This document shows positions 41,478-51,435 of a DNA stretch of 64,000 nt, one piece after another. Location of the stretch: positions 2,108,001 through 2,172,000 of the forward strand of contig OZ255624.1 of assembly GCA_965276675.1 (NCBI GenBank), written 5' to 3'. Numbering within the stretch: position 1 is the first letter of the stretch; each line of letters starts with the position of its first letter. The translations under genes and the position numbers were made by a program. The stretch comes from G965276675 sp965276675. Its GTDB lineage: Bacteria > Acidobacteriota > Terriglobia > Terriglobales > Acidobacteriaceae. Under the pieces are notes generated by a model. The model had not been told where the DNA came from and ran no database searches. It was given only the letters and a program-made list of their open reading frames with translations.

Positions 41478-44132
41478 ATGAACCGAAAATTCACTTCCGA
41501 CAAGGAGGTTACTGCCTACTACGCGGAAGGCTTCTCCGGGCTGCGCCACACCTTTGAGCGCACGGGAAGCGGGCCGGGCGCGATCCGGCGCCGCAGCGCA
41601 CTGGTGGATACAGTGGTTGAAGAGTTATGGCGTCTGCACACGGGCGAGGCGGTGTATGGTGTCGCGCTGGTGGCCACCGGAGGCTTTGGGCGCCGGGAGC
41701 TCTTTCCGTATTCCGACATCGACGTGCTGTATCTTTGCGCAGACACAGGGATCGAAGCTAAGTACAAAGAGACGATCCGTGGCTGCAATCAGGCGATGTG
41801 GGATACCGGCCTGCGCGCAAGCGCGGCCACGCGCACGCTCAAGGAGTGCGACCGGCTCTACCCCGATAACCCCGAATTCACGCTGTCGCTGCTGGACCGT
41901 CGCTTCCTCGGCGGCGATCAGGCGCTCTTCGACACGTTTGCCGAGCGGATGTTGCCGGCGCTCTTTCTGCGTGAATGGAGCGCAGTCGCGAACGCACTCG
42001 CGGAGAAGTCCCGCACGCGTCATGCGCGATACGGCGACACGATCTTTCACCTGGAACCGAACATCAAGGAGTGCCCGGGCGGCCTGCGGGACTACAACGT
42101 TGCGCATTGGCTGGCGATGCTGCGCTATCTGAACGAACACAAGCAGTGGCCTTCGAGCTCCAGCGATCCCTGCTTTGCAACGACGCACGACGATCTGGCC
42201 GCCGCATTCCAGTTCCTGAGTGCGACGCGCTGCTTTCTCCACTTGCGCGCGGACCGCGATGAAAACGCATTGAGCTGGCATGCGCAGGACGAAGCCGCCG
42301 GACGAAGCATCGGCCTCGAGACGGCGGGCACCGCGGACCCGGCGTACTGGATGCGCACCTACTATCGGCATGCGCGGACGGTCTCGCGCCGGGTCACTCT
42401 TCTGCTGGACGCTGTGCCGCCAGCGCGCGAGCCTTTCCTGCGCGCTCTCCGCAAACGCCGGGTGGTGCTGCCCGGTGTGCAGTCCAATGCCGTGCTGCCC
42501 GGTACAGGCATCTCTCCCGGCACGGGTGTGGTGCTGCGGGACGGCCGGGTGGACTTCGAAGACACTGGTGTCGCGAGTGATCCAGAAGCCGTACTGGGGA
42601 TCTTCGCCGGGATGGCGGAGCATGGCTACCGTCTGAGCCAGCGCGCGGAGAATGCCATTGCCGACACTCTGCCGGTACTCGACATCCACCTGCCGGAAGG
42701 GCCGTTTCTGTGGAACGCGCTGCGGGGGATACTGCTCGGAAGCCATGCGGCAAAGACCCTGCGCACCATGCACGAGCTCGGCGTACTTGAGCTGCTGGTG
42801 CCGGAGTTTCACGGCATCGATGCGCTGGTGATACGCGATGCCTATCACCGCTACACCGTCGACGAGCACACCTTTCTGGCCATTGACAGCCTGCACGCAC
42901 TTCGACGGTCGACCGTGGATTGGGAGCGGCCCTTTGCGTCGCTGGTGCGGGAGATCGATCGGCTGGACCTGACTCTGCTGGCACTGCTGATGCATGACAC
43001 CGGTAAGGGCAGGCGCACCGGAGATCACACGACGGTGAGCGTGGAGCTGACCGAGAGCCTGCTCCACCGCTTGGACCTGGACTCTGAAGAGCGGGAGATT
43101 GTCTGCTGGTTGATCCGGGATCATCTGGAGATGTCTGCTGCGCTGCGCCGGGACATCTTCGATCCCGAGATGGTGAAGAGCTTTGCGGATCGTGTTGCGA
43201 CGCCGCTGCGCCTGAAAATGTTGTGCTTGGTGACCTTCGCGGACATTCGCGCCGTCAGCCCGGAGGCGCTCACGCCGTGGAAGGCGGAGACACTCTGGCA
43301 GCTGTTTATCTCCACCTCGAACTACCTGGACCGAAATGTGGATGAGCAGCGCTACCACGCCGATGTGGATCCTGCTTGGCTGCGGCGTTTGGTTGCGTCC
43401 GTGCCTGGGCAGGAGCCGTCGCTGCGCGGCTTCCTGGAGGGCCTGCCGCAGCGCTACCTGCAGACGCGGTCACCGGAAGAGATTCGCGCACACCTCGCGA
43501 TGGCGAGCGTCCTCGGCGAAGAACCCGTACAGGTCGCGCTGCGTGAACGGCGCCAGCTTTTTGAGCTGACGCTGATTACGCACGACCGGCCGATGCTCTT
43601 CGGGGACGTTGCGGGCGTGCTCTCGGGCTGGGGCATGAACATCGTGAAAGCAGACGCCTTCTCAAATGAGGCGGGTGTGGTGGTGGACAGCTTCGGGTTC
43701 GCAGACCCCTTCGGCACGCTCGCGCTCAATCCTTCGGAGCGGGAGCGGTTCACGCGGAGCGTACGGGATGTGGTGGGGCAAAAGGTGCGGATAGAGACGC
43801 TGCTGGGACGCAGGCGGCATGCGGGTTCCAAGCCGGCCAAGGTGCACGTCGAGACCAGATGCGAATTCGACAACGCAGCCTCCAGCCACAGCACGGTGCT
43901 GCAGGTGGTGGCGCAGGATGGGCCAGGGCTCTTGCGCGCCATTGCCCTGACTCTGGCGGGCCTGGGGTGCGACATCAAGGTCGCGCTCATCGACACCGAG
44001 GGCGAGATGGCCATCGACGTCTTCTACGTGACGCTTCGGCGGGAGAAGCTGGACGACGCAACCCAAGCCGAGCTTGGGGAGAGATTGCGGGAGAGCATTG
44101 CGAGCCTGCGCCCGGCGCTCGCCTCGCCTTAG
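41478..44132 (+). CDS. glnD: Bifunctional uridylyltransferase/uridylyl-removing enzyme GlnD
   Basis: An 884-residue enzyme that adds UMP to PII when glutamine is low and removes it when high. The nucleotidyltransferase site is GGFGRRELFPYSDIDVLYL. Next is the helical GlnD domain (HLEPNIKECPGGLRDYNVAH), then the HD domain with LLALLMHDTGKGRRTGDHTT, and two C-terminal ACT domains (ELTLITHDRPMLFGDVAGVL and VLQVVAQDGPGLLRAIALTL), which sense glutamine. Length is normal. ATG 41478 starts after the glnK stop; the open frame upstream overlaps glnK in another phase and is not used. Confidence 0.94.
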   Translation: MNRKFTSDKEVTAYYAEGFSGLRHTFERTGSGPGAIRRRSALVDTVVEELWRLHTGEAVYGVALVATGGFGRRELFPYSDIDVLYLCADTGIEAKYKETIRGCNQAMWDTGLRASAATRTLKECDRLYPDNPEFTLSLLDRRFLGGDQALFDTFAERMLPALFLREWSAVANALAEKSRTRHARYGDTIFHLEPNIKECPGGLRDYNVAHWLAMLRYLNEHKQWPSSSSDPCFATTHDDLAAAFQFLSATRCFLHLRADRDENALSWHAQDEAAGRSIGLETAGTADPAYWMRTYYRHARTVSRRVTLLLDAVPPAREPFLRALRKRRVVLPGVQSNAVLPGTGISPGTGVVLRDGRVDFEDTGVASDPEAVLGIFAGMAEHGYRLSQRAENAIADTLPVLDIHLPEGPFLWNALRGILLGSHAAKTLRTMHELGVLELLVPEFHGIDALVIRDAYHRYTVDEHTFLAIDSLHALRRSTVDWERPFASLVREIDRLDLTLLALLMHDTGKGRRTGDHTTVSVELTESLLHRLDLDSEEREIVCWLIRDHLEMSAALRRDIFDPEMVKSFADRVATPLRLKMLCLVTFADIRAVSPEALTPWKAETLWQLFISTSNYLDRNVDEQRYHADVDPAWLRRLVASVPGQEPSLRGFLEGLPQRYLQTRSPEEIRAHLAMASVLGEEPVQVALRERRQLFELTLITHDRPMLFGDVAGVLSGWGMNIVKADAFSNEAGVVVDSFGFADPFGTLALNPSERERFTRSVRDVVGQKVRIETLLGRRRHAGSKPAKVHVETRCEFDNAASSHSTVLQVVAQDGPGLLRAIALTLAGLGCDIKVALIDTEGEMAIDVFYVTLRREKLDDATQAELGERLRESIASLRPALASP

Positions 44133-44286
44133 CCTGCGGCGTACATCGGCCGGTCATCGGCATCTTCATGAGTGCTTAAGCATGGTCTGGGAAACTGCGG
44201 AGCATGAAGTTGCTGACCGCGGGTCGGGGCTGCGTGCGTCGATCCCACAGAATGCGTGACCTCCTCCGGGAGCGACAGCCACAAAG

Positions 44287-44300
44287 ATAATAAGTATTAT
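44287..44300. promoter_or_regulatory. AT-rich palindrome before the metal efflux operon
   Basis: ATAATA-AG-TATTAT is a perfect 6-base inverted repeat with a 2-base centre in otherwise GC-rich DNA, 40 bases before the efflux operon. It resembles operators of Fur/Zur- or ArsR-type metal sensors, or could be part of a promoter. Confidence 0.4.
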
Positions 44301-44339
44301 TAAAAATGAGATGCGACGCGGCAGTCGCAGCCGGAAGGA

Positions 44340-45599
44340 TTGCGCCCTATCGTCTCGACTCTCACCAGAACTGCTCGCCGTGTTGGCCGGGCCGCCGTGT
44401 TGCTCGGCCTCTTCGTCAGCTCGGCCGGGTTTGCGCAGGAGAAGCTGACGCTTCACCAGGCAGTGAGCCGGGCGCTGGCGTCTAGCCCCGCGGCACGCGC
44501 CAGCGCAGAGCTTGTGAACACGCAGGTTGCAGGGGTGGAGCAGGCGAAGCTCCATCCAAACCCTCTGCTGATTCTCCAGTCGGAAGATATTCAGCCGTGG
44601 GCTAAGAACTTCTCTTACGCCAACAATACGGAAGAGTACGGATATGTGGGACAAGTATTTGAAACAGCGGGCAAGCGCGGCAAGCGGATCGCCTTCGCAA
44701 AGGCTGGTCTGGCACGAGCCGGATCTGAAAATACCCTTCGGCTGCGCACGCTGACCAGCCAGATTGCCACGGCGTACTGGGCAGCAGCAGCAGCGGCAGC
44801 CGCGCGCGATTTGTGGCAGCAGCAATTAAACGATTTCGATAATATCGTCCGCTACCATCGCGAGCGGGTGGGCGCGGGAGCTACGGCCGGCGTCGACCTG
44901 ATCCGCATCCAAGTGGAGCGGGACCGGGTGGCGCTCCAGTATGAAGATGCGCTACGCATCGCGGAGCTACGCTCGATCGACTTGGCCCGCGAGATTGGGC
45001 TGGTGTCCGCAACGGGCGTTGCGACAGCCGAGTCGCTAGAGACCGTGTACACGCTGCCTCCGCAGCCAGTGGACACACTAATTGCCGGACGTGCGGACGT
45101 GCTTGCGGCAGAGCAGGGGCAATCAGCCGCTATGGCGGACGAGAAGCTCCAGCGGGCTATTGCTGTGCCGGATCCCGACTTGCTGGGCGGTTACAAGCGA
45201 AACGTTGGCAGCGACACGCTCTTCACGCAATTGCAGGTGCCGCTACCGTTCTTCAATCGCAACCAGGGAGAGATCGATCGTGCGAAATCGAATGAGCGCT
45301 ATGCCGGAGAGATGGTGGAGCAGACGCGGCTGGTGGCACGGGCACAGATCCTCGGGGCAGTGGCGCAGTACAACCGGCTGGGGAACTCAGTGATGCATCT
45401 GCTGCCGGAGATGCGGCAACAGGCAAAGGAGAACGCAGCCATCATCAGCGATGCGTATGCATCCGGCGGCATGGACCTGTTGCGCTACCTCGACGCGAAG
45501 CGGACGGTGATCGACACCGAGCTGCTCGCGCTGGGAACGCTCGAGCAGTACCAGGACGCGGTCTCGCAGCTCAGGATTATTTATGGGGAGCAGCTATGA
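44340..45599 (+). CDS. czcC: Outer-membrane efflux protein (TolC/CzcC family)
   Basis: A 419-residue outer-membrane factor with a leader (VGRAAVLLGLFVSSAGFAQ) and the long-helix TolC-like fold: LTLHQAVSRALASSPAARAS at the start, YGYVGQVFETAGKRGKRIAF and, in the second repeat, LQVPLPFFNRNQGEIDRAKS. It forms the exit channel of the tripartite metal pump with the next two proteins. The start is TTG 44340, forced by an upstream in-frame TGA at 44307; its ribosome site GGAAGGA is very close. The stop overlaps the adaptor start as ATGA. Confidence 0.88.
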   Translation: MRPIVSTLTRTARRVGRAAVLLGLFVSSAGFAQEKLTLHQAVSRALASSPAARASAELVNTQVAGVEQAKLHPNPLLILQSEDIQPWAKNFSYANNTEEYGYVGQVFETAGKRGKRIAFAKAGLARAGSENTLRLRTLTSQIATAYWAAAAAAAARDLWQQQLNDFDNIVRYHRERVGAGATAGVDLIRIQVERDRVALQYEDALRIAELRSIDLAREIGLVSATGVATAESLETVYTLPPQPVDTLIAGRADVLAAEQGQSAAMADEKLQRAIAVPDPDLLGGYKRNVGSDTLFTQLQVPLPFFNRNQGEIDRAKSNERYAGEMVEQTRLVARAQILGAVAQYNRLGNSVMHLLPEMRQQAKENAAIISDAYASGGMDLLRYLDAKRTVIDTELLALGTLEQYQDAVSQLRIIYGEQL

Positions 45600-46975
45600 A
45601 AAGGAATGCAGCTCCTGGTCTCTTTCTCCTCGTGGCTTTATGCGTGAGTGGCTGCTCCAGTAGTGGCTCCTCTGGCAGCGGTTCGAGTGATAGCAGCAAG
45701 CCATCGGCCAGCGATAAGGCGGGTGGCCAGAACAAGAACGGAAACGCGCAAAAGAATAAGAACCAAAGCGGCGGGGGCAAGCAGGGCGGCTCATCGGATA
45801 CGACGGGCCAGAGTGGCGGCTCGGGGGGCAGCCAATCAGGGGGTAGTAACTCTGGCAGCGGCAGCGATCGCATGGGCGGCACCACGGCCTTCAAAGTGAC
45901 CGGAGAGCAGCAGGCGAGGGCTGGTATCAAGGTAGCGCTGATCGACGCTTCGCAGGTACAGCGCACTGTCTCTGCGCCCGCGCAGGTCATGATGAATGAA
46001 GAGCACACCGCTCACGTAGCGCCGATTGTCGATGGCTACGTGACCGCGATTATCGCCCAGCCTGGAAACACCGTGCGGCGCGGCGAGGTGATGGCGCGCG
46101 TACACAGCCACATCATCCACGAGACCATTGGAGTTATCGAGCAGGACTTGGCGGATATCGCGCGCAGGCAGGCAGCGATTATCTTTGAGCAGCAACGGGC
46201 CGAGCGATACGCGCACCTCTACAGCATTCAGGCGGCCTCTCTCGAGGAATCGCAGCGAGCCCAGCAGTCACTGCTCCAGGCGAAGAACGACCTCGCAGTC
46301 TCCGAGGTTTCGCTGCACACGGAGCGCGAGCACCTGGCGGACGTGCTGCAGGTTGCGCCCTCCTCCATCACGCCGGCGGAGCTTCCCGGGTTCGAAGACG
46401 TGCCGATCAAAGCAGCCATCAGCGGAACGGTAGTCTCGCGCACCATCGCACCGGGCATGGTGCTCCAGCCGGGCATGGAAGCCTTCACGGTGTCGAACCT
46501 GGACACCGTCTGGGTCGTTGCCTCCGTGAATGAAGCCGACCTGTCGCACGTGCGGCGAGGCGATACTGTGCAGGTCCGCACGAGTGCCTGGCCGAATGAG
46601 GTCTTCCGCGGCCGGGTCACGCTGGTCGGGAGCGTGCTCGATCCGGCGACGCGCACGATCCAGGTGCGTGCCACCATTCCCAACCCGGGAGGACGGCTGA
46701 AGTCGGCGATGTTTGCCACCGCGGAGATTGGGGGCGGCGATACCAGGCAGGCGATCTACGTTCCGGAGGAGGCGCTGCAAGACATCAATGGAGTCGAAAG
46801 CGTCTTTACCACGGACGATGGCATCACCTTCAATGCGCAAGCAGTCAAGGTGGGGAGGCCTGTCGGCCACCAGGTAGAGGTGCTCGAAGGACTCAAAGCG
46901 GGCCAACACGTAGCCGTGGCGGCCACATTTATGCTCAAGTCCGAACTACTCAAGAGCTCGGTGGGCGGAGACTGA
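45596..46975 (+). CDS. czcB: RND efflux periplasmic adaptor (CzcB/HlyD family), lipoprotein
   Basis: A 459-residue membrane-fusion protein with a lipoprotein signal (LFLLVALCVSGCSS, lipid Cys at about residue 19). Residues 20-98 are a Ser/Gly/Asn/Lys-rich low-complexity stretch not normal in this family. The adaptor proper begins near GEQQARAGIKVALID and has the lipoyl half-motif VDGYVTAIIAQPGNTVRRGE, a coiled-coil hairpin at about 180-260, and VISGTVVSRTIAPGMVLQPG-like and QVRATIPNPGGRLKSAMFAT strands. It links the inner pump to the outer channel. Start ATG overlaps the czcC stop; the pump gene starts 1 base after the stop. Confidence 0.88.
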   Translation: MKRNAAPGLFLLVALCVSGCSSSGSSGSGSSDSSKPSASDKAGGQNKNGNAQKNKNQSGGGKQGGSSDTTGQSGGSGGSQSGGSNSGSGSDRMGGTTAFKVTGEQQARAGIKVALIDASQVQRTVSAPAQVMMNEEHTAHVAPIVDGYVTAIIAQPGNTVRRGEVMARVHSHIIHETIGVIEQDLADIARRQAAIIFEQQRAERYAHLYSIQAASLEESQRAQQSLLQAKNDLAVSEVSLHTEREHLADVLQVAPSSITPAELPGFEDVPIKAAISGTVVSRTIAPGMVLQPGMEAFTVSNLDTVWVVASVNEADLSHVRRGDTVQVRTSAWPNEVFRGRVTLVGSVLDPATRTIQVRATIPNPGGRLKSAMFATAEIGGGDTRQAIYVPEEALQDINGVESVFTTDDGITFNAQAVKVGRPVGHQVEVLEGLKAGQHVAVAATFMLKSELLKSSVGGD

Positions 46976-46976
46976 G

Positions 46977-49900
46977 ATGCAGCGCATCGTCGATTTCTTC
47001 CTGAACAATCGCTGGCTCGTGCTCATGCTGCTTCTGGCCATGGTGTTGGGCGGCGTGATCGCACTATTGCACCTGCCGCTCGAGGCCTATCCCGATCTCA
47101 CCAACGTGCAGGTTGTCGTCACCGTGCAGGCTCCGGGCATGTCCCCCGTCGAGGTCGAGCAGTTGGTCACGTTCCCGCTTGAGACCACCATGCTGGGCCT
47201 GCCAAGCCTCCAGATCGTGCGCTCGACTTCCAAGCTCGGGCTCTCGATGGTGACGATTATCTTTGACGACTCGATGAACCTGTATCGAGCGCGTCAGATC
47301 GTCTCGGAGCGGATGAGCGAGGCGCGCAGTCTCCTTCCGCCGGGGATGGAGCCGCAGATGGGTCCCATGGCGACGGCCTTCGGCGAGGTCTACCAGTACA
47401 CGGTGCAGGCCCCGAAGATGTCCTTGATGGACATCAAGTCGCTCCACGACTGGCAGATCCGCTACGACCTGGCCTCGGTCTCCGGCGTGAGTGAGATCAA
47501 CTCCTGGGGCGGCTTCATCAAGCAGTACACGGCAGAGGTGGATCCAGCCAAGCTGCGCCAATACAACCTCACGTTGCACGATGTGGTGGCGCGCATCGAG
47601 GCCAACAACGCCAACTTCGGCGCCAGCTACATCCAGCACGCGGGGCAGGAGTACACCGTACGCGGACTGGGGCGCGCGGAGAGCCTGGACGACATGGGCA
47701 AGCTAGTCGTCTCCACCACTAACGGGACGCCCGTTCTGCTGCGCGATGTCGCGGAGCTGAAACTCGATAACGTGATCCGCCACGGCGCCGTCATGCACGA
47801 TGGCAATGGCGAAACCATGTCGGGCATGGTCATCATCCTGAAAGGACAGAACGGCCAGCGCATCATCACTGAGGTCAAGCAGAAGATCGCCGCCATGAAG
47901 CTGCCCGGCGGAGCCAAGATCATCCCGTTCTACGACCAGTCAGACGTGATCAACGCGACGGTACACACGGTCAAGAAGAACCTGATCGAAGCCGCAATCC
48001 TGGTCATCGCGATCCTGCTTATCTTCCTCGGCGATTGGCGGGCAGCGCTCATCGTCGCCAGCACCATACCGCTCGCTCTCCTGTTTGCCTTTATCGGTAT
48101 GGATGTCTTCGGCGTCTCCATCAACCTGATGAGCCTAGGCGCCATTGACTTCGGCACCATCGTGGATGGCTCCGTCGTCATGGTTGAGAACTGCATGCAC
48201 CGCATGGAAAGTGAGGGTGAGGGCGACGAGAATCGCGGCGGAAGACGGCGGGAGGAGGACAAGCCCAGTCTGCTGGAACTGGTGCGCGGAGCAGCGCACG
48301 AGGTAGCGCGTCCCATTATCTTCGGCGTTCTCATCATCATCTCCGTCTACCTGCCGGTGCTCACGTTGCAGAGCCTGGAGGGCCGGATGTTCCGCCCCAT
48401 GGCCGTAACCGTCGTCTCCGCGTTGACCGGGTCTCTGCTGTTTGCGCTCTTTGCTGTACCCGCTATCTGTTCGGTCGCGCTACGCGGTCACAAGAAAGGA
48501 AATAAGGTGAAGCAGGGAAAGAAAGACTGGTTCTCCCGCCTGCGCGACAGCTACGGCCGCTCCCTGCGCAAGAGCGAAGCGCACCGCAAGCTGATCCTCA
48601 TCGGCGCACTGGTGTTGATCGTGGTCGCACTCGGGTCCGTGGTCTTTATCGGCACCGAGTTTATGCCCACCCTCGATGAAGGCTCGCTCGTCGTCACGAC
48701 CAAACGGCTGCCCGGGATCTCGCTCACACAATCGATTGCTATCAGCGATCAGGTGGAAAAGATCATCCGCAGCTTTCCGGAGGTCTCGACCGTCGTAACC
48801 AAGCTGGGCCGTCCCGATCTCGCGACCGAGGCCATGGGTGTGTATGAATCCGATTCGTATGTGAACCTCTGGCCCAAAAACCGCTGGAAGTGCTGCAAGA
48901 CCAAAGAGGAGCTATCCAGCAAGCTCCAGAAGGCGCTGGAGCAGATCCCCGGTGTCACCTATGAGTTCACGCAGCCCATGGAGATGCGCATTGCGGAGAC
49001 CATCACCGGTGTGCGCGGCGATGTCGCCCTGAAGGTCTTTGGCCCGGACCTGAATACACTTGAGGATCTGGCACAGCAAGCTTTGGGCATCATCTCCGCC
49101 GTTCCCGGAGCCTCTGAGCCGCAGATGGAGCGTATCTCCGGCGAGGCGCAGCTGGAGATGCGCATCGACCGCGCCGCCGCGGCGCGCTACGGCCTGAACG
49201 TCTCCGATATTCAGGAGACGGTAGAGAGCCTGGTGGGCAGCCGGCAAATCTCCGAGATGATCGAGGGCGAACAGCGTTACCCCATCGCTGTGCGCCTGCC
49301 GAGCTCGATGCGCAACGACATCGACACCATCCGCGGACTACAACTCAAGGCGCCCGGAGGCGAACTGGTCCGTCTCGACCAGGTCACGGAGATCCGCACC
49401 GTGCGCGGCCCGGTCCTGATCAATCGTGAAGATGCACACCGCCGCTCCGTCGTAATGACGGACGTCCACGGGCGCGACCTGGGTGGCTTCGTCAAAGATG
49501 TGCAGGCGCGTATCGCGCAGCAACTCACAATTCCCGCAGGCTATCGGTTGGAATGGGGCGGCCAGTATGAGAATGAGCAGCGGGCACAGAAACGCCTTAT
49601 GCTCGTGTTGCCGCTTTCGCTGCTCATCATTGCCAGCCTGCTCTACGCGACCTTTAAAAATCTCCGCCAGATGTTTCTGATCCTGAGCATCGTGCCTCTG
49701 GCCTTCGTGGGCGGCATTGCTGCACTGTGGCTGCGCGGCATCAACCTCAACCTCTCAGCCTGTATCGGTTTCATCGCGCTCTTCGGTGTGGCCGTGCTGA
49801 ATGGGGTGGTGATGGTGAGCCATATCAACTTGCTGCGCAAGAACGGCCTTGATCTGGACGATGCAGTCCATCAAGGTGCGTCGGACCGCCTCCGGCCAGT

Positions 49901-50141
49901 GCTCATTACGGCCACGGTGGCCAGCCTCGGATTCATTCCCATGGCCGTAGCCACCTCACGCGGCGCGGAGATCCAACGACCTCTGGCTACGGTCGTGATT
50001 GGCGGTCTGATCACCGCAACGGTGCTGACCTTGTACATTCTGCCGCTCATGTATCCCTGGTTCAGCCGTAAGATTAGCTTCGGTCCGACGGGCAAACAGC
50101 AGGAGCATGAACCGGAACCCGTGGCCGCTTCGCACGCTTGA
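46977..50141 (+). CDS. czcA: Heavy-metal RND efflux pump (CzcA/CusA family)
   Basis: A 1054-residue inner-membrane RND transporter of the heavy-metal efflux family with twelve spans. The first segment reads LVLMLLLAMVLGGVIALLHL. The charged span-four motif GAIDFGTIVDGSVVMVENCM has the Asp...Asp...Glu set of CzcA-type (zinc, cobalt, cadmium) proton relays. Family segments TEFMPTLDEGSLVVTTKRLP and GYRLEWGGQYENEQRAQKRL are also present. A His-poor short loop follows EAAHEVARPIIFG-like sequence. It is the last gene of the czcCBA-type operon. Which metal is exported cannot be told. Confidence 0.92.
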   Translation: MQRIVDFFLNNRWLVLMLLLAMVLGGVIALLHLPLEAYPDLTNVQVVVTVQAPGMSPVEVEQLVTFPLETTMLGLPSLQIVRSTSKLGLSMVTIIFDDSMNLYRARQIVSERMSEARSLLPPGMEPQMGPMATAFGEVYQYTVQAPKMSLMDIKSLHDWQIRYDLASVSGVSEINSWGGFIKQYTAEVDPAKLRQYNLTLHDVVARIEANNANFGASYIQHAGQEYTVRGLGRAESLDDMGKLVVSTTNGTPVLLRDVAELKLDNVIRHGAVMHDGNGETMSGMVIILKGQNGQRIITEVKQKIAAMKLPGGAKIIPFYDQSDVINATVHTVKKNLIEAAILVIAILLIFLGDWRAALIVASTIPLALLFAFIGMDVFGVSINLMSLGAIDFGTIVDGSVVMVENCMHRMESEGEGDENRGGRRREEDKPSLLELVRGAAHEVARPIIFGVLIIISVYLPVLTLQSLEGRMFRPMAVTVVSALTGSLLFALFAVPAICSVALRGHKKGNKVKQGKKDWFSRLRDSYGRSLRKSEAHRKLILIGALVLIVVALGSVVFIGTEFMPTLDEGSLVVTTKRLPGISLTQSIAISDQVEKIIRSFPEVSTVVTKLGRPDLATEAMGVYESDSYVNLWPKNRWKCCKTKEELSSKLQKALEQIPGVTYEFTQPMEMRIAETITGVRGDVALKVFGPDLNTLEDLAQQALGIISAVPGASEPQMERISGEAQLEMRIDRAAAARYGLNVSDIQETVESLVGSRQISEMIEGEQRYPIAVRLPSSMRNDIDTIRGLQLKAPGGELVRLDQVTEIRTVRGPVLINREDAHRRSVVMTDVHGRDLGGFVKDVQARIAQQLTIPAGYRLEWGGQYENEQRAQKRLMLVLPLSLLIIASLLYATFKNLRQMFLILSIVPLAFVGGIAALWLRGINLNLSACIGFIALFGVAVLNGVVMVSHINLLRKNGLDLDDAVHQGASDRLRPVLITATVASLGFIPMAVATSRGAEIQRPLATVVIGGLITATVLTLYILPLMYPWFSRKISFGPTGKQQEHEPEPVAASHA

Positions 50142-50156
50142 GGTGCTGGGAAGTGA

Positions 50157-51326
50157 TCAGTTGCGGCGTTCGGGCCAGAACATGTGCGGAACAAAGCGGT
50201 CAGAGTTACGCACGATTGGAGTTGTGGCCTCGCGCACTCCAAGGCCGCAAGGCTGCCCATCCACAAGCCAGCTGCCGAGCACGGCCCAGTTGCCATCCGT
50301 GCAAGGAACAGGCGCGAGTGCCTGATAGATCCAGCCATCCTCCAGATATGGACCGTCTGTGATGGCGATAGTCTTATCGCCGGCAACGAGTGTGATGTTT
50401 GAGCCTTCGCGACCAAACAACGGCTTCCGCACATAGCTGCGCAATTCGTGAGGGTGATCGAAGTAAGCAGGGAGCAGCAACTCGTGGTTTGGGAAGAGCT
50501 CCCAAAGGATAGCCAAAAGCGCTTTGTTGGACCACATCATCTTCCAGATCGGCTCCATCCATTGCGTTCGACCCTGCTCGGGATGCTGTCCTTTCGTCAT
50601 CGTGTCCAAAGCGAAGAGACCGAACCTCTCCTTCAGCAGCTTTTCCCATGGATATAGCTTGAACAAGGACCCGATCGGTTGGTCGCCTTGATCGACAAAG
50701 CGCCTCTCCGTGTTCGACCAGCCTATTTCCTGCATCGCGATTGAGAAAGTCCGCAGTTCGGCCTCTCGTGCGGTATCCCGCAGGTATGCGATCGTGAGCA
50801 CGTCCTCCTCGGCATCTTCATGTCCGAAGTACACTGGCTGCGCCAGGTAAGGAGCGAGGTCCTTCCATTTTGCCACGAGCTTCTCGTGAAGAGAGTTGAA
50901 CTGATCCCCCGCCGGAAAAACATCCTGAAGCCAATACCACTGGATCACTGCGGCTTCGACGAGTGACGTCGGCGTATCTGCGTTGTACTCGAGCAGCTTC
51001 AATTCGTGCCCGTCAAAGGCGAGATCCATCCGTCCGTAGAGAGCGGGCGGCTCGGCCTCCCACGTACGCTGGATGTGCGGAATCGCTTCGTGGGGAATGT
51101 GCATGTCGGCGAAGCGATTCTTCAACAGAATGAAGTCGCCGGCCTGGAGACACATCCGTTGCAGTTCAGCAGTCGCAGCTTCGATGCGATCGAGCTCTGG
51201 GGAGGAAAACTCCCAATAAGCAGACTCATCCCAGTACGGCCTCTCGTCAACCGAGTGGAAGCTCATACCTTGGGCCTCTACTAGACTCCGCCAGTTCGGT
51301 CGCGGAGCTATGCGGCGTCGCTGCAT
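50157..51326 (-). CDS. Glutathionylspermidine synthase family ATP-grasp protein (YgiC/YjfC-like)
   Basis: A 389-residue protein with the C-terminal synthetase (ATP-grasp-like) fold of glutathionylspermidine synthase, without the amidase half. Motifs: WDESAYWEFSSPELDRIE, PALYGRMDLAFDGHELKLLE with YNADTPTSLVEAAVIQW, NKALLAILWELFPNHELLLP and VRKPLFGREGSNITLVAGDK near the end. E. coli homologues are YgiC and YjfC, whose substrates are unknown. The upstream gene on the same strand codes for a YgiB-like lipoprotein, as in E. coli ygiB-ygiC. It probably ligates an amino or peptide substrate to a carboxylate with ATP, an inference from the fold. Confidence 0.87.
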   Translation of the reverse strand: MQRRRIAPRPNWRSLVEAQGMSFHSVDERPYWDESAYWEFSSPELDRIEAATAELQRMCLQAGDFILLKNRFADMHIPHEAIPHIQRTWEAEPPALYGRMDLAFDGHELKLLEYNADTPTSLVEAAVIQWYWLQDVFPAGDQFNSLHEKLVAKWKDLAPYLAQPVYFGHEDAEEDVLTIAYLRDTAREAELRTFSIAMQEIGWSNTERRFVDQGDQPIGSLFKLYPWEKLLKERFGLFALDTMTKGQHPEQGRTQWMEPIWKMMWSNKALLAILWELFPNHELLLPAYFDHPHELRSYVRKPLFGREGSNITLVAGDKTIAITDGPYLEDGWIYQALAPVPCTDGNWAVLGSWLVDGQPCGLGVREATTPIVRNSDRFVPHMFWPERRN

Positions 51327-51435
51327 GAGAGCACTTCTCCTGCTTTCTGTGTCTTTCGACAGAGGTTACATGCGGCTTCTTTAAACGGAAAGCTGCGTAG
51401 GCGTGCTCTCTCCGTACACCTATAGGAGAAATGCT

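Noticed and set aside
41625..43358. Long open frame of 577 codons on the minus strand inside glnD
   Set aside because: It lies wholly opposite a clearly real gene with intact motifs, has no recognisable domain and has odd composition; it is a GC-rich antisense shadow.
51327..51410. GAGAGCAC and GTGCTCTC 8-base inverted copies
   Set aside because: The arms are 68 bases apart, with the left arm at the start of the ATP-grasp gene; likely to be chance.
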